Notes: a model not told the origin generated them from the letters alone. A DNA stretch of 28,628 bases from JBMTVN01 sp046047235 (GCA_046047235.1 JBJOII010000091.1:1-28628), one strand, 5' to 3'. Shown: positions 6,620 through 15,552, counted from the stretch's first letter. Translations and numbers: made by a program.

Positions 6620-9370
6620 ATGCCAACCCTCACCCAACCACGACAGTTCCTCCACACCGCCACCGCCCTTCTCCTCCTCACCTGCCACTCCAGCCTGCGA
6701 GCCGATATATCCCTCAAAGACTTCCAGTCGCCCAGCGGCGGCTGGGACAGCGCAGCCGCTGCCACGCTCCAGCCCGGGAACCCGGCAGGACTCACCATCA
6801 CCCCCGGCGAAGGAATCCTCTTCAATGGACCCGATGGCCATACCTCCAACCTCCTCACCAGGGACTCCTTCGGTGATGTCCAAGTCCATCTCGAGTTCTG
6901 CCTCCCCAAAGGTTCCAACTCGGGCATCTACCTGATGGGCCGTTACGAAATTCAAATTTACGACAGCTACGGCGTCCCCAAAGACAAATACCCGGGCATC
7001 GAATGCGGCGGCATCTATCCCCGATGGACCCAGGATCGCGGCGAGTTCGAAGGACATTCCCCAAGTATCAATGCCACGCTCCCACCCGGTGACTGGCAGT
7101 CCTTTGACATCCTCTTTCGCGCACCCCGGTTTGACGCCTCTGGCAGGAAAGTGGAAAACGCCCGCTTCATCCAAGTCCTCCATAACAACGTCCCTATCCA
7201 CCACGATATCGAACTAACCGGCCCCACCCGGGCCAGCCATTGGGAGGATGAACAACCCCTCGGCCCTCTCATGATCCAAGGCGACCACGGCCCCGTCGCC
7301 ATCCGTAACCTCGCCATCCAACCCCTCGCCGATGCCGCTTCCTCCGACCTCCAACCCCGCACGTTCTTCCTGAGCCCCACCGGATCCGATTCAAATCCCG
7401 GCTCCCTCAGTGCCCCCTTCAAAACCTTCGAAGCCGCACAGAAGGCTGCCCGCTCCGAACGCAAGCTCCGCCCCGAACGTGGCGTCACGGTCACCTTCCT
7501 GCCCGGTATTTACACCATGGATTCAACCTGGATTTTCACAGGGGAGGATTCCGGAGCCTCAGCCACCCAGCCAACCCTCTATCAGGCCGCACCCGGCAGC
7601 ACTGTCAAACTCAGTGGCGGATCGGCCATTACGGACTGGGCGCCAGATCCCGACTTTCCTAATGCCTGGCGAGCCAAAGCCCCCGCTCACCTCCCACACT
7701 TCGAACAACTCTGGGTCAACGGCCAGCGCGCCATCAGGGCCCGCACCCCCAACTGGTGGAACTACTCCACCCTAACCGACGCCAGTGAATCACCGGTCCC
7801 CGGCTCCTCAGACCTCAAGATCCACACGCTGACCACCCGCCCAGAAAACCTCCACTCACTCCAAAACCTCAGCCCCACAGCCCTCCGCCAAACACAGATA
7901 GTCGTCCATCACAAATGGGATACCACCCGGGAATGGCTCCAGCAGATCTCACCCGAAACCGGAACGATCACCACACACGGAACAGAAATGAAGTCATGGA
8001 ACCCCATGACACGTGATTGCCTCTTCTATATCGAAAACTATCCCGCAGCCCTCGATGCACCCGGAGAATGGTTCCTCGACCAGTCCGGTTGGGTGCACTA
8101 CATCCCCCGTACAGGCGAAGACATGCGCACAGCCAACGTCATCGCTCCTCGCCTAAACCGATTCATCCAGATCACCGGTGATCCCGATCAGCAAGTCCAA
8201 CATCTCCACTTCGATGGTCTCCACTTTGAACACCTCGAATGGAATATCCCCACGGAAGGCCTCCCCCCCGCCCAGGCAGTCATCAACGTCGATGCCACCG
8301 CAGTCCAGGTCGATCACGCCAACAACATCCAGTTCCGCAACGGCTCAGTCCAACACATCGGTTCCACTGCCTTCTGGTTCCGCCAAAACACCCACCACTG
8401 CCGCATCGATAACTCCCGCCTGTTCGACCTCGGCATCAGCGGAGTTCGAATCGGTGAAACCCAAATCCCACCCCCGGAAATGCAAACCCACCACATCACG
8501 GTCCATAACAGCATCATCCAGTCCGGCGGGAGACTTGCACCTCCAGCCGTCGGAGTCTGGATCGGTCACAGCCCCGACAACACCATCCTGCATTGCGATA
8601 TCGGCGATTTCTTCTACACCGGCGTCTCGGTCGGTTGGCGCTGGGGCTACGACGAAAGCACCGCAAAGCGAAACCGAATCGAATACAACCATATCCACCA
8701 CCTCGGTTACCGCATCCTCAGCGACATGGGCGGCGTCTACACGCTCGGCCCCTCCGAAGGCTCACACGTCTCCCATAACCACATCCATGATGTCTACTCC
8801 ACCCGCTACGGCGGTTGGGGCCTCTACCCCGATGAAGGTAGCACCGGCATCACCTTCGAAAACAACCTCGTCCACCATGTCCAGGACGGCACCGTCCACC
8901 AGCACTACGGCAAGCAAAACGTCTTCCGAAACAATATCCTCGCCTTTAGCGAACAGGGCCAGATCGCCGTCACCCGCTCAGAACCACACCTCTCCTTCAC
9001 CTTCCAAAACAATATTGTCTACTTCGATCAAGGCACATTACTCGGATATGGCGGCTGGAAAGCCGGAGCCAACGTCCTCCTCCGCAGCAACCTCTACTGG
9101 CGGGCAGAAAGCCAACCTTTCGACTTCAATGGCCAGTCCTTTCAAGAATGGCAGTCATCCGGCAAAGACTCCGGATCCATCATCGCCGACCCGCTCTTTA
9201 CCAACCCAAGCGGTCGGGATTTCACCCTGCTCTCCAACTCCCCCATCACCCAAATCGGCTTCAAACCCTTCGACCCCTCGCTCGCCGGTGTCTACGGAAC
9301 CTCCAACTGGACTCGGCTCGCCAACTCCATCTCCTTCCCCACCCCCTATTCCGTCCCAAACTCCCACTAG
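6620..9370 (+). CDS. Secreted DUF1080 (3-keto-disaccharide hydrolase fold) / right-handed beta-helix fusion
   Basis: The protein has 916 residues and a signal peptide (TATALLLLTCHSSLRA, cleavage near residue 28). Residues 30-236 form a DUF1080 domain, a concanavalin-like fold with characteristic motifs KGSNSGIYLMGRYEIQIYDS (98-117) and GPLMIQGDHGPVAIRNLAI near 215-233. From about 248 a second module starts with the typical FFLSPTGSDSNPGS opening of parallel beta-helix carbohydrate-active proteins. It continues to about 880 with repeating His/Asn-rich rungs (NHIHDVYS, ENNLVHHV, RNNILAF), resembling GH141-type or related glycosidase-like beta-helices. It probably acts on an extracellular glycan; the exact substrate is unknown. 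No Shine-Dalgarno sequence is visible. The gene ends 40 bp before a tandem-repeat array. Confidence 0.88.
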   Translation: MPTLTQPRQFLHTATALLLLTCHSSLRADISLKDFQSPSGGWDSAAAATLQPGNPAGLTITPGEGILFNGPDGHTSNLLTRDSFGDVQVHLEFCLPKGSNSGIYLMGRYEIQIYDSYGVPKDKYPGIECGGIYPRWTQDRGEFEGHSPSINATLPPGDWQSFDILFRAPRFDASGRKVENARFIQVLHNNVPIHHDIELTGPTRASHWEDEQPLGPLMIQGDHGPVAIRNLAIQPLADAASSDLQPRTFFLSPTGSDSNPGSLSAPFKTFEAAQKAARSERKLRPERGVTVTFLPGIYTMDSTWIFTGEDSGASATQPTLYQAAPGSTVKLSGGSAITDWAPDPDFPNAWRAKAPAHLPHFEQLWVNGQRAIRARTPNWWNYSTLTDASESPVPGSSDLKIHTLTTRPENLHSLQNLSPTALRQTQIVVHHKWDTTREWLQQISPETGTITTHGTEMKSWNPMTRDCLFYIENYPAALDAPGEWFLDQSGWVHYIPRTGEDMRTANVIAPRLNRFIQITGDPDQQVQHLHFDGLHFEHLEWNIPTEGLPPAQAVINVDATAVQVDHANNIQFRNGSVQHIGSTAFWFRQNTHHCRIDNSRLFDLGISGVRIGETQIPPPEMQTHHITVHNSIIQSGGRLAPPAVGVWIGHSPDNTILHCDIGDFFYTGVSVGWRWGYDESTAKRNRIEYNHIHHLGYRILSDMGGVYTLGPSEGSHVSHNHIHDVYSTRYGGWGLYPDEGSTGITFENNLVHHVQDGTVHQHYGKQNVFRNNILAFSEQGQIAVTRSEPHLSFTFQNNIVYFDQGTLLGYGGWKAGANVLLRSNLYWRAESQPFDFNGQSFQEWQSSGKDSGSIIADPLFTNPSGRDFTLLSNSPITQIGFKPFDPSLAGVYGTSNWTRLANSISFPTPYSVPNSH

Positions 9371-9410
9371 TCCCATCGATACAAGCTCTAATCGGCGAGC
9401 ACCAACAGCC

Positions 9411-9580
9411 ATTCGCATCCATTCGCGGTCAGAAACAGCCGCTCGCGTCCATTCGCGTCCATTCGCGGTTAGACCATCATTCGCGTCCATTCGCGTCCAT
9501 TCGCGGTTAGAAACATCATTCGCGGTCATTCGCGTCCATTCGCGGTCAGAAACAGCCGTTCGCGTCCATTCGCGGTTAGA
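9411..9580. repeat. Tandem array of 10-bp ATTCGCGTCC-type units
   Basis: Thirteen copies of a 10-bp core (ATTCGCGTCC or ATTCGCGGTY, some diverged at one or two bases) start at 9411, 9421, 9441, 9451, 9461, 9479, 9489, 9499, 9518, 9528, 9538, 9558 and 9568. They form five higher-order blocks of two or three units, each closed by GCGGTYAGA plus a short spacer of the type AACAGCC, CCATC or AACATC. The array has no stop codons in the frame of the downstream gene. From memory, similar repeats, reading SNREWTRMDAN on the other strand, are common in Verrucomicrobiota and related genomes; this was not checked. Confidence 0.92.
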
Positions 9581-9584
9581 CCAT

Positions 9585-12575
9585 GCGCTACTGCTGCCCT
9601 CAATTCCTCTCCGCGCCGAAACCGCCGAACCCGAAGCCAAACCCGACGAACTCCCACGAACCCAACCCACCCCCCCTGAATCCGCCCCGGCCTCCTTCGT
9701 TGCAAAACCAGGCTTCCACCTCGAGATCACCGCCGCGGAACCCCTGATCCGAGACCCCATCGAAATCTGTTTCGACGAAAACGGCCGTCTCTTCGTCGTC
9801 GAAATGATCGATTACTCCGAACTCCGCGGAGAAAACCCGCACCTTGGCCAGATCCGCATGCTGGAGGATGCCAACGGCGATGGCACCTACGACCGCAGCC
9901 AGGTCTACGCCGACAATCTCCCCTGGCCTACCGCGGTTACCTGCTGGAAGGGCGGCATCTTCGTCGCCGCCACACCCGACATCTTCTACCTCAAGGACAC
10001 GAACAACGACGGGCGTGCCGACCATCGGGAGATCGTCTTCACGGGCTTCGCCAGCGCCTACGCCCCTTACGCCACCAACCAACTCAATGTGCAGGCCATG
10101 CTGAACAGCTTCCGCTGGGGCCTGGACAACCGCATCCATGGCGTAACCAGCCTCAACGGCGGGAACGTCACCACCCCCAGCTCTCCCGACTCACCCCCGC
10201 TCAACCTCCGCGGCCGCGACTTCGCGTTCGATCCAGAGACCAGCCTCATCTCCCCCGAACCCGGCGGCGGACAATACGGCATGTCCTTCGACAACACCGG
10301 CCACCGCTTCACCTGCAACAACAGCGACCACATCCGCGTGTTCATGTACGATTCCCACTACACCGACCAAAACCCCAACGCCTCCATGCCCTCGAGCGCC
10401 CAAAGCATCGCCGATGACGGACCCTCCGCCACTGTCTATCGAATCAGCCCGGACGAACCCTGGCGCGTCATCCGCACCCAATGGCGTGTCAGCGGCGCGG
10501 TCAAAGGCATCGTCGAAGGCGGCGGACGCCCCAGTGGCTACTTCACCAGCGCGACCGGACTCACCATCTACCGCGGCGACGCCTACCCCGAGGAATACCT
10601 GAATAATGCCTTCATTGCCGACTGCGGCAGCAATCTCATCCACCGTAAACGAATCTATCGCGACGGTGTCGACTTCCACGCAGTCCGACCCGACGACGAG
10701 CAGACCAGCGAGTTCCTCGCCTCCTCCGACTTCTGGTTCCGCCCCGTGCAAATGGCCAACGCTCCAGATGGAACGCTCTGGGTCATCGACATGTACCGGG
10801 AGATCATCGAACATCCTTGGTCGCTTCCTCCCGGAATTAAAAAGCACCTCGACCTCAACGCCGGTAACGATCGCGGCCGCCTCTACCGCGTCGCCCCCAA
10901 TGGCTTCACTCCCCGCCCACCACCACGCCTCGGACAAGCCTCCACCGCTGAACTCGTCGCCACGCTGGCCCACCCCAATGCCTGGCACCGCGAAACAGCC
11001 GCCCGCCTCATCTATGAACAACAAGACCAAGCCCAAGCCCTACCAGAACTGGAACGCCTCCTCGAATCATCAACCTCCCCGCTCGCCCGCATCCACGCCC
11101 TCCACACCTTGAAAGGCCTCAAATTGCTCGAACTCCAACACATCCTCCACTCCCTCCGGGATCTCGCACCCGAAGTCCGCGTTCATGCTCTCCAACTCCT
11201 TGAAACAAAACTCCCGGATATCCACACCGCCCCTGCTGACGACGCCCTCTGGAAGCCCTTTCTCGACCTCGCCCAGGATCCCCACCCCGAAGTCCGCTTC
11301 CAACTCGCACTCACCCTCAGCGCCTTGCCCAAATCCTGGTCCTGGCAAACCCAACTGGCACTCCGTATCGCCTCCTATGACACCAGCTCCAAATGGATCT
11401 ACGATGCGCTCCTCTGCTCCACTACGACGAACGCAGCCCGCCTGTTCACCTGCCTGAGTGAACTTTGGGTGCCGCAGTGGGAAACCAACTCGTCCGGACC
11501 CAACTCCAACCAAAGACACCTCCTCACCCAGCTCGCGCGCACGACTGGAATCGTCGGCTCCCTGGATGATGCCAAAGCCGTCGCACGACTATCCGCGACT
11601 CTCCCCCCGTCACTCGCACTCTCCACACTCGAAAGTCTCTTGAACAACCGCCCCAAGGACGCAGCCCCCATCCCCCCTGAAATGCTCACCGCCAATCTCA
11701 GTAACATCGCAGAGCTGTCGGCAAAACATGATGCACCCGAGGACGACCGCATCCTCGCACTCTCCCTCCTCTCCCACTCCCCTTTCGAGACCAGCTCTCC
11801 CACTCTACTCAAGTCGCTCCAACCCACCCAACCCCAGCCCATCCAGTTGGCGGCACTGCAAACCCTAGGACGCTATGATCACCCTAAAGTCGCCCCCACG
11901 CTGATCACGCTCTGGCCCACCCTAACCCCGCGCCTCCGTAGTGAATGCCTCAGCATCCTCCTCGCCAGACCCCATCGAGCCCTCGCTCTCCTCCAAACCC
12001 TGCCCAACGGCCTCATCCGTCCAAGTGACCTCGACTCCAACCAAACCGCCTTCCTCCTCAATCACAAGGATCCCGAAGTCAAACACCTCGCAGCATCAAT
12101 ACTCCAAACCTCAACCGCCTCAGAACGCTCCAACACCTTGGCTGAATACCAGGCTGCCCTCGAACTCCAAGGCAACCCCCAATCCGGCCACGCCATCTTC
12201 ACCGAACGCTGCGCCTCCTGCCACCGACTCGCCCAGGAAGGACACGCCGTCGGCCCCGACCTCGTCAGTGTCCGCAATAATGGCCGCCCGAAAATGCTCA
12301 TGAACATCATCGACCCCTCCCTCGAACTCCTGCCGCAATACACCGCCTACGAGGTCGAGACACACGACGGCGAAAGCCTGCTAGGGATTCTCGTCGATGA
12401 AACCACCCATTCCCTGACGCTCCGTCAGGCCTTCGGCACCGAAACCCGCCTTCAGCGCGACGACATCGAATCCATCTCCAGCAGCCGCAAGTCACTCATG
12501 CCAGACGGCCTCGAAACCGGCCTCTCCACTCAGGATGTCGCTAATCTCCTCGAATACATCTTCACCGCCAACTAG
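9585..12575 (+). CDS. PVC-type CxxCH/HEAT protein (membrane-bound dehydrogenase-like), start codon unresolved
   Basis: This is an exported three-part protein of the PVC-group family: an N-terminal beta-propeller of the TIGR02604 type (from FHLEITAAEP at about 9717 to LYRVAPNGF near 10908), a middle of HEAT-like helices (about 10930-12110) and a C-terminal c-type-cytochrome-like domain of the TIGR02603 type. The heme motif CASCH is at 12210-12224. Family members probably pass electrons from sugar or polyol oxidation, but this is not proven. The reading frame is open far upstream, yet between the previous gene's stop (9370) and 9804 it has no ATG, GTG or TTG. The remnant ALLLPSIPLRAETA looks like the end of a signal peptide. 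An ATG at 9583 is out of frame by one base. The 5' end may therefore be disrupted by the repeat array. The start given is where similarity could begin, not a demonstrated start codon. Confidence 0.75.
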   Translation, partial: ALLLPSIPLRAETAEPEAKPDELPRTQPTPPESAPASFVAKPGFHLEITAAEPLIRDPIEICFDENGRLFVVEMIDYSELRGENPHLGQIRMLEDANGDGTYDRSQVYADNLPWPTAVTCWKGGIFVAATPDIFYLKDTNNDGRADHREIVFTGFASAYAPYATNQLNVQAMLNSFRWGLDNRIHGVTSLNGGNVTTPSSPDSPPLNLRGRDFAFDPETSLISPEPGGGQYGMSFDNTGHRFTCNNSDHIRVFMYDSHYTDQNPNASMPSSAQSIADDGPSATVYRISPDEPWRVIRTQWRVSGAVKGIVEGGGRPSGYFTSATGLTIYRGDAYPEEYLNNAFIADCGSNLIHRKRIYRDGVDFHAVRPDDEQTSEFLASSDFWFRPVQMANAPDGTLWVIDMYREIIEHPWSLPPGIKKHLDLNAGNDRGRLYRVAPNGFTPRPPPRLGQASTAELVATLAHPNAWHRETAARLIYEQQDQAQALPELERLLESSTSPLARIHALHTLKGLKLLELQHILHSLRDLAPEVRVHALQLLETKLPDIHTAPADDALWKPFLDLAQDPHPEVRFQLALTLSALPKSWSWQTQLALRIASYDTSSKWIYDALLCSTTTNAARLFTCLSELWVPQWETNSSGPNSNQRHLLTQLARTTGIVGSLDDAKAVARLSATLPPSLALSTLESLLNNRPKDAAPIPPEMLTANLSNIAELSAKHDAPEDDRILALSLLSHSPFETSSPTLLKSLQPTQPQPIQLAALQTLGRYDHPKVAPTLITLWPTLTPRLRSECLSILLARPHRALALLQTLPNGLIRPSDLDSNQTAFLLNHKDPEVKHLAASILQTSTASERSNTLAEYQAALELQGNPQSGHAIFTERCASCHRLAQEGHAVGPDLVSVRNNGRPKMLMNIIDPSLELLPQYTAYEVETHDGESLLGILVDETTHSLTLRQAFGTETRLQRDDIESISSSRKSLMPDGLETGLSTQDVANLLEYIFTAN

Positions 12576-12579
12576 ACGC

Positions 12580-13953
12580 CTACTCCAGCAACCGCGCTAT
12601 CCCCGCCTTCAAACGCTCCTCAGTCGGTGGAGCCACCCTCGACATCGTCGGCTCATACCCTCCTTCAGCAAACGCCGCATCACAGCAAACATAACCGGTC
12701 CCCGACTCCCCATATGCCGCTACCACAACAAAACGGTCCGGAACGAGACCCTGCGCATACAACTGATACTCCACAAAACATTCCCCCGGCAGATGCACCA
12801 AACTCACCGGACCTAGCTCCAACCCCGACAAGGTAATCGTCGGCTGCCGCTCACACCGTTCAATCCAAGCCAAGTTCAAAGCACTCTTCAACCGGTCCAA
12901 CTTCGGCGCATCCACCGAAGCCAGCCTCCGACGATTTAACCCCTCCGACCACTCCTCCCCCTCCCGTAACGGCAACTCCACTTCCGTCGTCCGCCATGTC
13001 ACCCCATCCAACGCCACACGGTCACTGTCCCTCACCGATCTGCGCATGGCATCCAAGACACGCTCGGTCATCGCGACTCTCGACTCCGGACTCCCATCGT
13101 TATACTTCCCGGCCGTGATGTTGCCCCCGCAACCCGTAAAGTAGATCTGCGGCACCAACTCCTCCCGCTCCAGCCGCTCTCTGGCCAATCCGACCGTATC
13201 AGCCGTCACCCGCCCGTCACCGTAATAACTCATGGGATGCGTCGCATAGTAATGCATCCGCACCAACGGCTGATGCCCATCAAACAAACTCACGGTCCTT
13301 AACCACGGATCAATCAAGCCCTCAGGTGCTGCCTGCATCACAGGATCCGTCGTCGCGCTGTAACGTGCATGGATCTTCCCATCCTCCAATAACACCCGCC
13401 GGTTCGAGGCAAACCGATCCACCTTCGCCTTCCCGTAGCCTACAGCCGTCACAGCCCGCATCCGCCCCTTGGCCTCCGCCGCAGCCTGCCCCAACCGCTC
13501 AGTCACCACCCCAAGAAACTCCAGATCCAGATGTAAAGGAGCCCCCTCTACCTGATCCAACATCTCCTGCGCGCGGGCGTCCGCAATCGGCGCATTGTGC
13601 TGGTGCACGGTATGCACACTCACCCGCTCTGGAACAGTCCCCACCGCCTCGGCCAACGCCACAACAAATGCCTCATGCGCCCGGGTCTGCAGCAAACACC
13701 AATCCACCGAACACACCACATGCAGCTGTCCCCCAGCCTCCAATACAATTCCCTTCGCCAACAACGGATCATCCACCCCAGTCACCGGCTCAATCCAACC
13801 CCCGCAGAGTGGATGCCCAATCGGTGGCGTCACATCACTCTGGAAAATACCGACCCGAACGCCAGCACCCAGCGCGCTCGCGAACGTTACCGCCGCCAAG
13901 GACCAGCCCAAAAGCCAACGCCTCCTCCAAAAACTCCACAGGTTACGGTTCAT
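12580..13953 (-). CDS. Neutral/alkaline ceramidase-like secreted hydrolase
   Basis: The protein has 457 residues from the ATG at 13953. The frame is open to 14070, but only this start gives an export signal: MNRNLWSFWRRRWLLGWSL has a basic n-region and a hydrophobic core, with cleavage near residue 29. The mature part opens with VGIFQSDVTPPIGHPLCGG, typical of the neutral/alkaline non-lysosomal ceramidase N-terminal domain. HTVHQHNAP (His114, His117, His119) resembles the zinc site, and HYYATHPMSYYGDG and FTGCGGNITAGKYND are further family hallmarks. Verrucomicrobial members are usually annotated only as ceramidase-like, so the substrate (sphingolipid or another amide) is uncertain. It is convergent with the CxxCH/HEAT gene, with only 4 bp between stop codons, and divergent from the next gene. 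Confidence 0.85.
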   Translation of the reverse strand: MNRNLWSFWRRRWLLGWSLAAVTFASALGAGVRVGIFQSDVTPPIGHPLCGGWIEPVTGVDDPLLAKGIVLEAGGQLHVVCSVDWCLLQTRAHEAFVVALAEAVGTVPERVSVHTVHQHNAPIADARAQEMLDQVEGAPLHLDLEFLGVVTERLGQAAAEAKGRMRAVTAVGYGKAKVDRFASNRRVLLEDGKIHARYSATTDPVMQAAPEGLIDPWLRTVSLFDGHQPLVRMHYYATHPMSYYGDGRVTADTVGLARERLEREELVPQIYFTGCGGNITAGKYNDGSPESRVAMTERVLDAMRRSVRDSDRVALDGVTWRTTEVELPLREGEEWSEGLNRRRLASVDAPKLDRLKSALNLAWIERCERQPTITLSGLELGPVSLVHLPGECFVEYQLYAQGLVPDRFVVVAAYGESGTGYVCCDAAFAEGGYEPTMSRVAPPTEERLKAGIARLLE

Positions 13954-14084
13954 CGCGGTATCATGCAAAACCCCATACCCGTAAGGCAATAACCACCAAC
14001 ACTGACTGTGTAACCCAGGACACGCGTAAACCGTCTTATCACCACACCCCCCGAAGCATCTGAGGGACAAACGAGCCTACTCTT

Positions 14085-14780
14085 ATGAAAACACCAGTCA
14101 TCGCTATTGCCACCCTGCTAACCGCATCTCTCACCTGCCTCGCAGGCCCGAAGGAGGACGTCGCTGCAGCCATCAAAAAACTGGAAGCCGCAGGCTCCTA
14201 TACCTGGAAAATGACCTGGGAAAACAGCCAGTTCAATGCCGGCCCCAGCACCGGAAAAATCAATAAGGAAGGCACCGCTCTCATGTCCCGCTCCTTCGGC
14301 GACCGAACCATCCTCAGCGTTCACCAGGGAGAAAAAGCCGCCAGCGAAACCCAGGACGGATGGAAATCCCTCGCCGAACTGGAAGCCGACCAGGGACCCG
14401 GACGTTGGACCGCCATGATGCTACGCAACTTCACCCCGGCCGCCAAGGAAGCCGCCGACCTCCTCGCCGAAACTCCTGAACTCAACCTCCAGAACGATCT
14501 CATTATTGGCAAGCTTACCGAAACCGGAGCCAAACAAATGCTGTCCTTCCGTCGCCGCGGAACCACCCCGCAGGACGGACCGGAAATCCGCAACGCCAGC
14601 GGCTCGGTCAAGTTCTGGATCGAGAACGACTCCCTCAAAAAATACTCCTACTCAGTCAAAGGTACCATGTCCTTCAATGGTAACGACCGCGACATGGACC
14701 GCACCATCCTCGTGGAAATCTCAGACGTTGGAACCACGCAGGTCGAGATCCCAGCCGAAGCAAAACCCAAGCTCCAATAA
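14085..14780 (+). CDS. Exported protein of unknown function
   Basis: The protein has 231 residues with a clear signal peptide (MKTPVIAIATLLTASLTCLA, cleavage near residue 20). I do not recognise the family. The mature protein is rich in charged residues and predicted beta strands: SYTWKMTWEN, a central KEGTALMSRSF strand, SVKFWIEND, KKYSYSVKGTMSF and a C-terminal TILVEISDVGTTQVEIP. This pattern recalls LolA/LppX-like outer-membrane lipid-binding folds, but there is no motif to prove it. It contains no lipobox cysteine. The upstream ceramidase-like gene is divergent (131 bp between starts) and a strong terminator follows, so it is probably transcribed alone. Confidence 0.8.
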   Translation: MKTPVIAIATLLTASLTCLAGPKEDVAAAIKKLEAAGSYTWKMTWENSQFNAGPSTGKINKEGTALMSRSFGDRTILSVHQGEKAASETQDGWKSLAELEADQGPGRWTAMMLRNFTPAAKEAADLLAETPELNLQNDLIIGKLTETGAKQMLSFRRRGTTPQDGPEIRNASGSVKFWIENDSLKKYSYSVKGTMSFNGNDRDMDRTILVEISDVGTTQVEIPAEAKPKLQ

Positions 14781-14807
14781 AATACCCCTCCCCCTCAGCC
14801 AAACGCA

Positions 14808-14838
14808 GAACCCGGCCCCGCGCCGGGTTCTCTCTTTC
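14808..14838 (+). terminator. Rho-independent terminator
   Basis: A 9-bp perfect stem (GAACCCGGC at 14808-14816, complement at 14822-14830) with loop CCCGC is followed by the pyrimidine-rich tract TCTCTTTC. It lies 27 bp after the stop at 14780 and just before the convergent end of the cbb3 operon at 14847. The T-tract is on the side serving the plus-strand gene. Confidence 0.75.
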
Positions 14839-14846
14839 TGCCCCCC

Positions 14847-15548
14847 TTACTCACCCGGCTCAGTGCAGCAAGCCGCCCCCGCAGACGGTGAGAACGCCGG
14901 ACTCACATACGGAATGCCTAATCCTAAACCTCGCAAAATCAGGAGCCCCGCCACCAACGCCACGGAAACCGGAACCACTCGCATCATCCACCGCCGCATC
15001 GCCGCCTGAAGCAGTCTGCCCGACAAACTGATCGCCAGCATCACCGGCACCGTCCCCAAACCAAAGATCACCATATACACCAAACCGCTAAGCACGCCTC
15101 CCGTGGCCGCCGCACCCGCACATGCCACGTACACCAATCCACACGGCAAAAGCCCGTTCAATAACCCCAGTAAACCCAAGGCCATCACACCCCGTTTGCG
15201 TAACAAACCTCCCATCGCACGCTTCAATCGCGTCACCAGTCGCGTCACAAAACCCAATGCCAAAAGCCGCGGCGACAAAAACAGCCCCAGTAACAAGACC
15301 GCGCCCATCGCCAGGGAAAACCATTGCTGGAATCCCGCCAAATACACCGTCCGTCCAACCAAACCAAACCCCGCCCCCAATAACCCATACGTCACCACCC
15401 GGCCCAGATTGTAAATCAACCGCCCCAGTAAATACTTCCACCCGCCCCCTTCAGGCACCGGAATCGCCAAAGCCAACGGACCACACATCCCCGCGCAGTG
15501 CACACTGCCCGCCGCCCCAAGCACTAAAGCTGTCCAAATCAGCTCCAT
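14847..15548 (-). CDS. TauE/SafE-family (DsbD_2-like) membrane protein of the cbb3 operon
   Basis: This 233-residue multi-spanning membrane protein is the last gene of the cbb3 oxidase operon. I take the ATG at 15548 because it gives the family-typical start ELIWTALVLGAAGSVHCAGMCGPL and is preceded by GAGAAG about 7 bp upstream. The signature HCxGMCGP (His17, Cys18, Cys22) in helix 1 and NGLLPCGLVY in the middle define the SafE/UreH-like transmembrane family, distinct from true sulfite exporters. The C-terminus carries an extra AACC cysteine pair. Homologues sit next to cco genes in many bacteria, and a role in copper delivery or redox maturation of the oxidase is inferred from that context and the cysteines, not shown. 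It begins 4 bp after the ccoH stop. Confidence 0.87.
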   Translation of the reverse strand: MELIWTALVLGAAGSVHCAGMCGPLALAIPVPEGGGWKYLLGRLIYNLGRVVTYGLLGAGFGLVGRTVYLAGFQQWFSLAMGAVLLLGLFLSPRLLALGFVTRLVTRLKRAMGGLLRKRGVMALGLLGLLNGLLPCGLVYVACAGAAATGGVLSGLVYMVIFGLGTVPVMLAISLSGRLLQAAMRRWMMRVVPVSVALVAGLLILRGLGLGIPYVSPAFSPSAGAACCTEPGE

Positions 15549-15552
15549 CTTC

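Noticed and set aside
8178..9370. Upstream part of a 1465-codon plus-strand open frame
   Set aside because: It overlaps the DUF1080/beta-helix gene in another frame and reads as low-complexity Ser/Thr/Pro sequence. Only the part from about 9585 matches a real protein family.
9411..9580. CRISPR array
   Set aside because: Units are only 10 bp, nearly contiguous, with no unique 30-bp spacers and no cas genes.
9155..9760. Minus-strand open frame encoding SNREWTRMDAN-type repeats
   Set aside because: It is translation of the tandem array; such peptides are commonly mis-annotated as small proteins and there is no start signal or domain.
10191..11036. 281-codon minus-strand open frame
   Set aside because: Antisense shadow of the CxxCH/HEAT gene with no recognisable motif.
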